DNA of 64,000 nt, taken from NCBI RefSeq assembly GCF_049309525.1, contig NC_133366.1, forward strand, positions 17,971,412 to 18,035,411, in the 5' to 3' direction. Within the stretch, counting starts at the first letter, position 1. Each line of letters begins with the position of its first letter. Made by a program: the position numbers and the translations under genes. Source of the DNA: Garra rufa (taxonomy: Eukaryota > Chordata > Actinopteri > Cypriniformes > Cyprinidae). The notes under the pieces were generated by a model, which saw only the letters and a program-made list of their open reading frames with translations, did not search any database and was not told the origin of the DNA. Positions 1-10,463 of the stretch are shown here, piece after piece.

Positions 1-180
1 TTATTTTTTTTATATACAAGTAAAGACTTGCCGAGTCACAGGGTTCAAGTCCAAGTCAAGTCTCGAGTCATTGCTGTCAAAGTCTAAGTCGAGTCCCAAG
101 TCTTTTTTGATTGTCAAGTCACAAGTCATCAAATTTGGGACTCAAAGTCAAGACTCCAGTCCACAACTCTGATATTTGAT
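1..180. repeat. Degenerate CAAGTC-type simple repeat
   Basis: The first 180 bases consist largely of imperfect direct copies of CAAGTC/GAGTC words (for example 41-75 and 95-155). No reading frame or splice-site structure is visible. This is low-complexity intronic DNA, probably inside the last zdhhc5 intron. Confidence 0.6.
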
Positions 181-381
181 GATTGCGCCTGCTCCGTCTC
201 CCGCACCCCAGTAATTTTAATCAGTACATAATAACGAAAACAATACTTACAAATAAAAAGAAGCAGGCTTTTACGATCAGAAATTTCTTAAACCAGTGAA
301 CCTCTGTAAACTCCAAGGAGTAAACAAATGCGTACAATTAGTAAGTTCAAAGCGTCTCTATAAGAGATTGCCGAGAGTCAC

Positions 382-425
382 GTGGGTATACGCTTCATAA
401 ATGCATGAATGAAGCGTATACCCAC
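382..425. repeat. 17-bp perfect inverted repeat (hairpin)
   Basis: GTGGGTATACGCTTCAT at 382-398 is answered by its exact reverse complement at 409-425, leaving a spacer of about 10 bases that is itself partly palindromic. It lies just upstream of a fragment of a TTAA-flanked transposon family and could be the end of a fold-back element. No function is claimed. Confidence 0.8.
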
Positions 426-539
426 TTCTCCAGGCACCACTACATCACTGCCCCCCAAGTGCCATTTCCCCCAAACTATACAAATATACCCCCAACTGTT
501 GTCTAGGCAACACCCCCTGTGCTATGTAATGACACACCC

Positions 540-758
540 CACAGAACTGAAGGGCGGGGTGAGCAGAGGTTCATATCATTTAAAGGGCCAGGTACTGATA
601 TCGCTTGCTGAGAACAGAGGCATTTTTTACTAGGTAAAATGAGTGTTTTTTTACACTACCATAGAGAATTTTTAATCAAAGTATATTACAAACTTTTCAT
701 TTGGACCCTAAAGCATCATATTAACTTGTGGAAAATGGGCATCGGATGACCCCTTTAA
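540..758. mobile_element. 3' fragment of TTAA-type DNA transposon family
   Basis: This stretch matches the right half of the complete element at 12946-13704: a GGGCGGGGTG segment, 'catagagaattttta' and a terminus ending GCATCGGATGACCCCTTT. The left terminus is not present. It is an old non-coding fragment. Confidence 0.7.
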
Positions 759-1077
759 AAAAAGTTTATTTAAAAGATAAGTCATAATGTTTTCTTTACT
801 GTCATTTTGATTAATTAAATGCATAATTGCTGAATTAAAGTGTTAATTTCTTAAAGGGAACCCCAGGCTTAATATAACAAACTACTTGATCTCAGTACAA
901 AAATGTACCTTTAGAAACTTTTTTGCAAGATGGGAAATACCTGCCAATAAGTACATATCACTACAGTTTCCAACAGAAATTAAAACTAGAGGCGGTAAAA
1001 CAGCAAGCACTTGGAATCATTTTCGTACACAGTTATGAGTACAGCTCCATATGTTTTGCTTTGAGACGTAACAAGCT

Positions 1078-1145
1078 TGCTCTGTAGCTTAGCTGGCACA
1101 GAATTAGACTTAAGATGCGGAATCCTTGAGTATGAATCCCGTGAA
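1078..1145 (+). mobile_element. tRNA-like SINE head fragment
   Basis: The stretch has a good RNA polymerase III A box (TAGCTTAGCTGG, about 1085-1096), a spacer of tRNA size and a degraded B-box-like GAGTATGAATCCC about 32 bases on. Acceptor-stem complementarity is poor and no clean cloverleaf forms, so it is a decayed tRNA-derived SINE rather than a tRNA gene. Confidence 0.5.
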
Positions 1146-1769
1146 AAATTAAAAACAAGCTAAAACGGCATGCTTGCGATTTGCATCACATTATTGTTAT
1201 GGTATTACAGTTCTAAAGCATTAGAGTTAACCCTCTGGGGTTCTTCGGTCACTTTTGACCGGAATTTTTTAAATAAAAAAAATTTAAAAATCGTAGCTTC
1301 ATCGGAATGGTATGAAACCTGGTGACTTTTATGGTACTTGGTATATGAACACACAAAAAAATTGGGGACAGGATTGGAAAAGTCTAAGTGGTCGTAAAAA
1401 AAATAGTCACACTCGGGGACTTCGGGTCAAAATGACCGGCCATAGGAAATGAATGGGAAATTGGCAAAAATATGAAAATACAGAGTTTTTTTGTGCATAC
1501 AATCTACAAATCAGCCACAATCCAGAAAAAAAGCACACAACTGTGAAGGGGTGACTCTCTAAAACATCAAGAGTGCAAAACACTACAATACACTCACACA
1601 CACACACACTTATACACACAAAAACACACGCACACACAAATGAATGTGTGTCATTTCAAAAGCTAATTTTGGGAAATGTGTGAAATAGAGGCAATCAATG
1701 TAAGAAATAAAGCACACAGCAATGAAAGCATGAGACTGTAAGCCATCAGAGTTCCAAAATAGACACACA

Positions 1770-1770
<1 letters not shown>

Positions 1771-1815
<45 letters not shown>
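1771..1815. repeat. (AC)n microsatellite
   Basis: About 22 uninterrupted AC units inside the piggyBac-like element. Confidence 0.95.
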
Positions 1816-1817
<2 letters not shown>

Positions 1818-1915
1818 GAAATATGAGATTGGTGAGACTGTAACAGAGGAATGTGAGACTATGAATCAAATAAAAGGGAGACATTGGATCCAAAATCCAA
1901 AAGTCACACACCATG

Positions 1916-1916
<1 letters not shown>

Positions 1917-1959
<43 letters not shown>
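1917..1959. repeat. (CA)n microsatellite
   Basis: About 21 uninterrupted CA units, second of the pair inside the piggyBac-like element. Confidence 0.95.
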
Positions 1960-1963
<4 letters not shown>

Positions 1964-3148
1964 AAAAGATTTCAAAACAAGCATCATTTGCTCAAAGTGC
2001 TATATGGAGACACTCTGTTGTGATTTGTCACAACCTGATCTGTAATCACAATTAGTATGTAAATAATATGTAATTATAGTTAGAATGATATTTAAAACAA
2101 ACTTTTTTTTCCTCTATTTTTTTATTTACTATTTGACAATTGTTATACTTTTCTGTTATTTTAGATTTATGTTCATAATTGCTGTTGCCTTTTGAATAAG
2201 AGTTACTGTTCATTGAATATGTAAAAAAAAGAATGCACATAAAATGTAAATAGGGTTAGGATGATATTTAAAATATTTTTATTTCTCTATTTTCCATTTA
2301 ATGTTTGATAATTATACTTTTGCTGTTATTTTGTTGCCCATGCTGTTGCTGTTCATAATTCCTGTGCTAAATAAGAGTTATTGTTTATTGAATTTTACAA
2401 AAAATTATTTAAATCAAAATGTTCATTATAAAAAGGTTACAAAATAAAAAAAAATGGTATGACTGAAAGAACGGCATTTTTATTCAGTTAGAATTAAAAC
2501 AATGGGTAACAAAATGCTTTCCATTGTTTCTCTTTCTAATGCAATGTTCTGGTTTCACTGTATTATAAAGTAAAACTGGCACTTCAAATTACCAGTTAAA
2601 CCAATCAAACAAACAAAAAACTTGGCAAATAATAAAAAAAATAGTCTTTGATAATCTAATTTTATATAATAAAATCCACAACCTGAAAAGGCATTGGCAA
2701 ATATGTGCAAAAACAACTAGAATTCACAAATCCTTCTATAGAGAGCATTACATCCATCTAGTGGTTAAAATAGGATATTGCCTGGTAATTATGCTCACTA
2801 CGCCACCAGATGGCACAAATCCGACTTCAAAAAATTATTTTCTATAGGCCAGGTATCTACTTTAAACTAAAATACAGCATTAATTAAAAAAGAATAAAAA
2901 TTATATATATTAAAAAAAATTCTATTATATTCAATGGCAAAAAATAGATCATAATTGTAGCATAAATATTAATTATTATCATAAAATTCTGTCAAAACAC
3001 GACAGAAAAAAAGAAAAAATATTATTGAACAAAAATACATTTGATTGATTTTACTGAAAAAAAGGAAATAATGATTTCAGAGCTCCGGTCACTTTTGACC
3101 GTGAGGGCCCTGAGTGTGACTGGTCGGGGAAGAACCCCAGAGGGTTAA

Positions 3149-4157
3149 AGTGCCACTCAACGGACATTTCAAGTCAGAACCGCAGTAACACGTATAAAAC
3201 CAACCCCACATAAAATGTACCATATGTACGTTCATCTATTACAGGAAGAAAAAAAACAAGCACACTTTTAGTGCCACTCAGTGGACTTTTCACATTGAAA
3301 CGTCACAAAACGTACATGGCAGTACGTATTTTGCGTCTTGTGAAAAAGGTTAAACTTTTCATTTAACCTTAAACAGTGCCGTTATTTAGATGGTTGCATA
3401 AGTCTTCACTTTTTTTCCTAGCGATGAAAGAACGGGAAGATGCCTGTGGACAACTAAAACTTCCTAAAGCCCTGTGTCTTTGTTCTGTCCACTTTAGCCC
3501 TGATTACTTTTAGTAGACCACAGCTACTGAAATAGCTTACAAACGGCAGAGACAAGAAACGCTAGATGCCCTCCTCAGTTTCTCAGTGCAGATTTCACTC
3601 GATATCTGAGGGCATAGACTCCTTGAGGGGAAAATTGATGGTATGGCATTTGGTTTAAGCCTATGCTTATCCATCACCACCTGTTAACTCTTTCAGTAGC
3701 TGTGGTCATCATATCAGTATTTTATTTTGAGTTGTGTTCAAGCAGCAACTTCCTGCTCTCTTTATTGAAACCAACACGGAAGTGACTTAAACTGCAATTC
3801 ATTGACTGGCCGCTAGAGACTGACTCCAAAAGGGAGTCAATCCTATAGACTCCCCATGTTAAAATGCCCAACTTTAAAGCAGAAAAAAAAATTTCAGCCT
3901 GGTACAAAAAGTGGTTTTTGTCTGTATAGCTAATTTTGCACTTCATGTCAGTTGTGAGGGGGTGAATAATTTTTTATAACTCATCCATTTAAGGTATATT
4001 TATATTTATATTTATATTTTATATTTAAAGTTCTGCATAATTAAGGGCGTGGCCACTTGAGTGACAAGTGCGATAGGTGGGCGTGGTTTCAGCAACCTGC
4101 TCCACCTACGTCCTGCCTCTTTGCCCATTTTCGGTTATCTGGGAGTGACGCCTGCAA
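3149..4157. other. Non-coding intron sequence upstream of last zdhhc5 exon
   Basis: No exon is supported here. It holds AT-rich sequence, a (TATTTA)n run near 3995-4026 and, from about 3740, interspersed-repeat-like sequence that resumes after the palindromic MITE at 4158-4378. It therefore appears to be an older repeat interrupted by that MITE. Confidence 0.5.
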
Positions 4158-4378
4158 TGTAAAAAGTTTTCACCAGTTTCAACTTAAAAACTTAAGTTTA
4201 GCAGCTGCCTTAAAATGTTAAGTTAAACCAACTTAACTAATTTAAACTCAAAAGTTAAATCAACTAATTTTGATTGTAATAAATTCAAATGACTTGTAGT
4301 TTTAAGCTGATTTAACTTAAACTTAAGGCAGCTGCTGAACTTAGGTTTTTAAGTTGAATCTGGTGAAAACTTTTTACA
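4158..4378. mobile_element. Palindromic MITE with ~54-bp terminal inverted repeats
   Basis: The left arm begins TGTAAAAAGTTTTCACCAG and the right arm ends in its reverse complement; over about 54 bases the two differ at only about three positions. The total is 221 bp with no reading frame. The target duplication is not clear. Superfamily left open. Confidence 0.8.
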
Positions 4379-4784
4379 GTGTGGTGACACAATTCCAAGA
4401 TGGCGACGGCTGACTCCCGCCCTCTATGAGCTTCAAAAATGCTCTTCAGAAACCTATGGGTGACGTCATGGACACTATGTCCATATTTTTTACTGTCTAT
4501 GGTTATGTTACAGTAAAAATAGCAGCAGTAGCTCACAGAGTGCAACCAATTGCAGAAATAATGGCGCCCCCCCCATACTCCAAAATATGTATAAAATGTG
4601 GATTTTTTTTTTACTACATATTTCAGTAAAAGACATTATTTTATATTAAGCCATTTAAGTTCCCATTAAAAACATAAAAATCAGACCCTAAACTTTTGAA
4701 CAGTGACGCAAGCACTATATAAAGTATATGCTAATGTAAATCTTTCTCTAATATATCTTTTCCTCTGTTTTTTTTCTGATTTAG

Positions 4785-4998
4785 GGACGAGATTCAGATG
4801 AAATCGTATAGTCGGACAAACGGGCAGCCAAAGCCGCCTTCCACCCCCTCGTCCCCCTCTCATCCTGTCAGCGTGTCTACTCGCCCAGGTCAGGCGTATT
4901 CCAGTGCCGGCTCTTCTCAGAGCCCCGCCGACAAGCCTGGAGGCGGGGTGAAGAAGGTGACAGGTGTCGGAGGGACCACTTACGAGATCTCAGTGTGA
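4785..4998 (+). CDS. zdhhc5: Palmitoyltransferase ZDHHC5, last coding exon
   Basis: This is the 3'-terminal coding exon of the plasma-membrane S-acyltransferase ZDHHC5. The acceptor is a T-rich tract plus ttag at 4781-4784. Translation enters one base into the exon (G|GAC GAG ATT CAG) and stops at TGA 4996-4998. The encoded tail is Ser/Pro-rich (NGQPKPPST, PSSPSHP) and ends GVKKVTGVGGTTYEISV. The final EISV is the type II PDZ ligand known in mammalian ZDHHC5/8, which recruits PDZ scaffold proteins. The catalytic DHHC-Cys domain and membrane segments are in upstream exons outside the window, so the intron before this exon exceeds 4.7 kb. Adjacent tmx2 and med19 match the gene order on human 11q12, supporting zdhhc5 over its paralogue zdhhc8. 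Teleost a/b copy not assigned. Confidence 0.9.
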
Positions 4999-6400
4999 GA
5001 GACGAGCTGTTTTGACCCGTGTTTTCAAGAATGGAGCCATGGACTCATTGTCTTCACCAACGTGGCAGAGAAAATCTGTTTGACGGACATTTATCGATGC
5101 CTACAGGAAAGATCTGAAAACTTCACTTCAAAATTGAAGCAGACCTCTGCTGTTATGTTTTTTTTTTGTTTGTTTTTTTAAGAAAATAATGCTGACCAGC
5201 AGGTTTTGGTTGGATATGACATGGAGGAGGAGGAGGAGGAGGAGCAGGGGGGACATAGTAGGACTTTAGGACTCCTCACAAGTAAGGAGCTGTGATGGCA
5301 AAGGACCGGATTGCCTTGAAACACATTTCAGTACATAACAACAACAACAACAACAAAAAAAGATTTTTATCCAAGATGAATATGTAAATTGTTCTGTATA
5401 GAGAAAAATGATCACACTTTTTTTCCCAACAAGTGGAATTTGACTTTTACAAAAAAAAGGGGACCTGTGGCATTCAGTAGCCATTTCAGACCACTGTGAT
5501 TGGCATGCGACAATGTTGCGTCTGTATCCAATCAGCACTAGGGAAGCAGAACAGTAGAAAAGATAAGGAAATGGACTAATGCATTATTTAAATGACAGCA
5601 GCCTTTTCAAGTGCAAGTAGTTTTCTGAGCAATGGCCTTGGAAATTCAAGGAAGTTTTTATTTAATTTTTAAAGTGTTATTTTATATGACTTTATAAATG
5701 GCTGTTGATAAGATCAAAATGTTTTTTTTTTTCTACAAAGGCTGATATTTGTTCCCTCAAACTTTTATCTAATCAAATAGAGGGATTAAAGAGCTGAGAG
5801 GGTTAATCGTAGCATTTAATAATGCATTTGATATGGTGGAGTCCAATATGTGGGACATAATTCAAATTCAATCCTGTAAACATTGATTGGCAGCCTCTTA
5901 GATACTATTTTTTTGTTTTGTTTTTTTTATTAAGTGAGAGCCAAATCTCACTGGTGGCCTTTAAAGCTTCCTGCTCACGATGCCACAGAACAGTGGGTGA
6001 CCATATCAGTGCCCTCTGATTGGACAGCGGTTGAGCCAATCAGTGGACGTTAGCTGTCATTTTAAATCAGTGAAAGCCTTTTATTTTTAATTATTTAATT
6101 CTTACCTATTGCATTCGAGAAGATTGTGACATTGTGCAGAACTCATTTCAATCATCGTCTGTCTTGTCAGGGGTGTTGATCAACATTTATAACAGAGCTG
6201 GCCAATCAGGGGACAGAATGTATTTGCAATGAATACACTTATAGGAATATTTTGGATCAAAAGATAGACTGAGGGGAGGGAGGAAAAGAAAGAAAAGAAC
6301 GTGTACTGTATAGTTCAGTGTGAGTGAACATGGTTGTGAATATGTGTATGCGTGCGTGCGTGTGTTTGAGCATTGGTAATAAACTCTTTATAAATCAGTT
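4999..6400 (+). other. zdhhc5: zdhhc5 3' UTR
   Basis: Non-coding sequence runs from the stop codon to a canonical AATAAA at 6378-6383. It contains a (GAG)n run at about 5224-5243, an (AAC)n run at 5337-5356 and several T-rich stretches. The exact cleavage site is not visible, and further AATAAA-like words occur near 6830, so a longer isoform is possible. Confidence 0.6.
6378..6383 (+). terminator. Poly(A) signal AATAAA, zdhhc5
   Basis: Canonical AATAAA about 1.38 kb past the zdhhc5 stop. Confidence 0.55.
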
Positions 6401-8475
6401 GTACGTTTGACTTTAATTTTCCTGTTATGCATTGGTTCTGTTTTACCGTAGATATGTATACATTGATGCTCATTAGCAACTGTTTCTGTGGGCCGTCTAC
6501 ATGCTTGGATCGTCTTGGGCATCTATACATATCTAATAGATAAATCTTTAGAAAGCTACACATGAAAACAACATATTTTGTCCATCCACAAATCTGTGAA
6601 AGCCTGTTGTAGTGGATGTACTCCCTTGTTTGTTTCATGAATCTTAGCTCACAAGGAATTTTAGTTTTTGTTTTACACTGAGACAATAATATACAACCTT
6701 ACATTATTTATTTATTTTTTATTTTTTTTTGTCAAGTCTGTGTAAAGCAATATTCTGAGTTTGGCACACCACAGAAAATGTGGAAAAAATGTGAACCACC
6801 CAGCCAAATGTGAATGATAAAAACAGCAAGTAAATAAAATAAGTTGTCAAAATTTGAACAAATTTGGGGGGAAAAAGCAGCATGGACCTTTCTCATAGTG
6901 GAAGTCTTCATAGTTGGGTAAAATCAGAGAGCAGAATAGAAGAGTACCACAAATATATTTTTTGCATTCCCATTTGCTCAAAGAGGAAAAGAAAAAGATT
7001 TTCAATCAAAGAAAAAAAAATTGAGACTAATACCGGCAGTCAGAAGAGAGAAATTTACCGCCCCTCCCATAGACATGGCATTAGAAACACCCTCGCTTAA
7101 GCGAGAACATTTTTTTTTTTGTAATTTGATAAAAAAAAAAAAGTGATATAAAACCGAGTATAGTGTTTTAAAAATCAAAATAGGAAAAAAGGATTTATGA
7201 TGACTATTAAAATGCTTCATCACAGTCTTTTGAAAAGGGTCCAATCTGTGCTCTAAAACGCTGGGGGCGTGTCCTCTGTCGGCGCCGAAGCCACGCCCAC
7301 TCACAGGAAATATGCCGACTCTCTCAACCGTCAAATACTACTACAACCTGAATGAATGTCCGAGCTGTTTTGTGAATTATTGCAACCAGGTAATACGCGT
7401 TTACATGACAAAAGCATAGCTAGCTAGCAAACTGTAACTGACAGTAATGACAGTAACTTGCAATTGAGAGGGCAAAACACTGATTTTAATACACTAATTA
7501 TTACAGTGTTAGGGGAGGGGCCAAGTGCGTCATCGAGATGTGATTTTAGCCCCGCCCTCCAAAAAAATTGAACACAAAAATTGTGAAAAACTTGGAAAGT
7601 TGAACTCGACAATTAAGTAACTTACTACGTAGTTAACAGTCTTTGTAACGTGGAACGTCACATACATTTCTAACATTTATGTGTTTAGAAACAATTCTCT
7701 GAATTGCCTTTACACAGACATTAAGCTTTTAATTTTAGTCTAGTTTCAGTTCATTTGGGTTTTCACAACAGGTCAGTGGCCATATTGGCAGCACTGAATG
7801 TAAACTGACTGAATGGAGTGCTATAGACTGCCAAAAGTTATAACAAATCAAGGAGAAGAGTGCAAAAAACTGTCTGCGGAACAAAATGCGTTTATTGGCC
7901 AAACTGAGGGCAAGAACTCTCAAGTTTTTTCTTATAATTTCCAGTCAGGTAGGTGAAACATTAGGCTAATATCTTTCTTAATACTGCTCGTACGTATCTT
8001 TACCACCTATTAACTTTAGTTTGTCAAAATATTGTGCCCTTTCCTGCTTACTAAGTCCTTTCTCTAGATGATTTAACAGCTTCCACTTGTTTTTTTTCCA
8101 TGGTTTAGACAGCAGCACAACATATTCCAGTATCTCCAATATGGAGGCACATCCAAGTAAGTTTCAGCTAAAAAAAATAAATAATAATAATGTTGTTTAT
8201 GAAGTAATGAAATTAGTATTTGGATATTTTATGGTTTTAAAGCATCTGTTAATAAGAAACCAGTGGTTACTCTGGAAATAGTTAAGTTAGTTAAATGTAG
8301 CTTTTATGTATATTTTTGGTAGCCACTGCTAGCCACATGGTTTGTGTCATCATGGATAATGTTGTAAGTGTTTGAATTCAAATCTCAAATGCTAATTAAG
8401 TGCTTTGAGTCATTTAGATGTGCAGGTTTCAGCTTTACCACAACGTGTCAAACATCTGCTTGGTTATTCTGTTAA
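6401..8475. other. zdhhc5-tmx2 intergenic DNA, no gene recognised
   Basis: The two genes converge here. The stretch is mostly AT-rich. A GC-richer patch at 7250-7340 contains GGGGGCGTGTCC and an ATG-led stretch ending in a GTAATA donor-like word near 7390; it resembles a transposon remnant more than an exon, and no partner exon was found. Confidence 0.4.
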
Positions 8476-9184
8476 AGGGATAGTTCACCCAAAAATGAAA
8501 ATTTGATGTTTATCTGCTTTCCCCCAGAACATCAAAGATGTAGGTGACTGTTCATTTAATGGCAGTGGATGGGCACCAAACCTTTGAAAGTAAAAAAAAC
8601 AAAACATGCACAGACAAATCCAAATTACACCCTGTGGCTTGTGACGATACATTTTTGACACGAAACGATTGTTTTTTTGCGAGAAACTAAACAATATTTA
8701 TATCATTTTTTACCTTTGATACACAGCAATGTCCAACTCAGCTCAGCATCCAGCGCGTTACACGTGCACGCGCTCTGGCGTAGTATACGCAAACACCGGA
8801 AGGTGAAATCGGTGAAAGTCAACAGTCCCGAATGAGTTTGCGCAAGCAAACGTAATCTTTTAGCTTTAAATCGGTTTGAACAATCAGGATAAGCGCAAGT
8901 AATTACCGTTTTGAATAACCAATATACACAAAATCTCTGTGCACTGTGTAAACAATGAATGTCATATACATGCAACAGATCAGTGTAATTTGGATTTGTC
9001 TGTGCATGTTTGTTTTTACTTTCAAAGGTTTGGTGCCCATCCACTGCAATTAAATGAACAGACTGCAACAGTTTGAGTTAAAAATCATTGTTTGTGTTCT
9101 ACTGAAGAAACAAAGTCACCTATATCTTGGATGCACTGGGGGTAAGCAAATAAACATCAAATTTTCATTTTTGGGTGAATCTCT
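8476..9184. mobile_element. TTAA-flanked fold-back MITE
   Basis: The left end AGGGATAGTTCACCCAAAAA at 8476 and the right end TTTTTGGGTGAATCTCT form imperfect inverted repeats, with TTAA immediately outside both (8472-8475, 9185-9188). Inside, about 85 bases at 8543-8632 are repeated in inverse orientation at 8973-9066, so the single strand folds into a long hairpin around a unique loop. The 'agttcacccaaaaatgaaaa' terminus is, from general knowledge, extremely common in cyprinid genomes. No transposase. Confidence 0.8.
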
Positions 9185-9239
9185 TTAAGTCTAAATTCTG
9201 AGCATTTCTTTAAAGCGCACAAGCTAGACAAAACAATAC

Positions 9240-10280
9240 GTGAAGAACAAAGTGTTTTATTGGAATGGCAAAAAAGGTCCCTTCACAACCACTCAAAACA
9301 CTTGTCATCTTTCAGGCATCAATTCACTAAAGATTAGTGAAAAATAAAGAATGGTTTACTCAATAGGAAACTAAAACAATATTGCTTTTTGCAGGGAAAT
9401 TGATGACAAGACTCCACGAACAAACTGACAATAAAAGCTTCCAACAGTGAAAGTAATGACTGGAAAAGGTTAAAACGTGAAGACTGCCTGCAGCTTTCTT
9501 CTGTGCCTGTCAGTTCAAAATAAAGAAATGTTAAACGCTTTAATCAGTCAGCACAAAGAATTTAAATTAATAAACTTGATAATACAAAACATAATTAAGA
9601 CTTTTACAGCAGTACATTCTCTCCGAAATGAAATGTGTAACTGGGTCTCAATGTCAAAGGTAACAACTCGCTTGTACAGATTTAGTAAATGTTCCTAATA
9701 TTAACGGTTGGCATAAAACACCCTCATATTTGAATCACTAAATTCAGTCCAGTAGTCCGTACCATCACACAAGCAAACTGTCTCGGAAAAGTAGTAAAAA
9801 AAAAAAAAATCTAAAAATTAAAAATACTAGGAGTGACAATGGAATGGAAAAATTACCAATACAATAAAAAAAAAACTGATATAAAGTTTGTTCCCCAGTA
9901 GTGATGCATGTACAACACAAAATAACCCCTTACTAATGATCACTTCACAATTATCAACCATATTAGAGGTAGATGTCCAATGTTTAACTGTTTAAATTGA
10001 TTAAATTAAAACAACTGACAGATTGAATACAAATGTCCCAAACAGTTGTTTGAACTTCTGTGTCCAGAATATCAATGACTATGAAATTTAAATATGTTAT
10101 AATATTAGGATTCACTATATTATTGGACTGATTTTGCACTTCATTAATACATTATACAAAAAGAAACAATAGCACAATCATTCCGTTTCATACAAACTCT
10201 TTCTCTCTGCATACTGAACATTAGCACATTCTGCTCCAGTCCCATAGAGATTCACAGTGCTCTTCAGCAACATGCACTTT
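9240..10280 (-). other. tmx2: tmx2 3' UTR
   Basis: Non-coding AT-rich sequence between the tmx2 stop (TAG at 10281-10283 on -) and the poly(A) signal at 9256-9261. No repeat family was recognised within it. Confidence 0.55.
9256..9261 (-). terminator. Poly(A) signal AATAAA, tmx2
   Basis: TTTATT on + reads AATAAA on -, about 1.02 kb past the tmx2 stop. It defines a plausible 3' UTR of 9240-10280. Confidence 0.6.
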
Positions 10281-10463
10281 CTATTTGTCTTTCTTGCTCT
10301 CTGTGTCCATCGCAGTGATGGTCTCAGCCTCCGGTTCCTCCTCTTCAGGCACAGGCGAAAACACGGATTCGGTGGGCCTCTCGAACTTCTCTCCTTTGGT
10401 CTTACCAAGCTTCTTCGACTTCTGATACAACTCGTTGAGGTTAAACTCTCGGATGATGTTTTC
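10281..10463 (-). CDS. tmx2: tmx2 coding exon 8
   Basis: 183 bp with stop, encoding ENIIREFNLNELYQKSKKLG, then an acidic tail and KKDK. The acceptor is preceded by a run of about 22 T (A run on + at 10475-10497). Confidence 0.95.
   Translation of the reverse strand, partial: ENIIREFNLNELYQKSKKLGKTKGEKFERPTESVFSPVPEEEEPEAETITAMDTESKKDK

Larger units (their letters stand above)
1231..3144. mobile_element. Non-autonomous piggyBac-like element, TTAA flanked
   Basis: The ends are a 16-bp perfect terminal inverted repeat starting CCCTCTGGGGTTC (1231-1246 and its reverse complement ending 3144). It is bounded by TTAA at 1227-1230 and 3145-3148, the hallmark target duplication of piggyBac elements, whose termini begin CCC. 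Just inside both ends sits the palindrome GGTCACTTTTGACC. The 1.9-kb interior has no transposase reading frame, two long (CA)n tracts (1771-1815, 1917-1959), a CA-rich stretch at 1590-1636 and AT-rich filler, so it depends on a transposase supplied elsewhere. piggyBac membership is inferred from ends and target site only. Confidence 0.8.

Noticed and set aside
1078..1145. Functional tRNA gene
   Set aside because: The B box is degraded and the acceptor stem does not pair.
1407..2055. Frames rich in CVCV or HTHT
   Set aside because: Translations of CA microsatellites inside the piggyBac-like element.
7312..7390. ATG-led stretch followed by a donor-like GTAATA, resembling a small first exon
   Set aside because: No partner exon or homology recognised; the surroundings look like transposon remnant.
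8703..9068. 121-codon minus-strand frame
   Set aside because: Lies wholly in a fold-back MITE and covers one arm plus loop; no domain resemblance.
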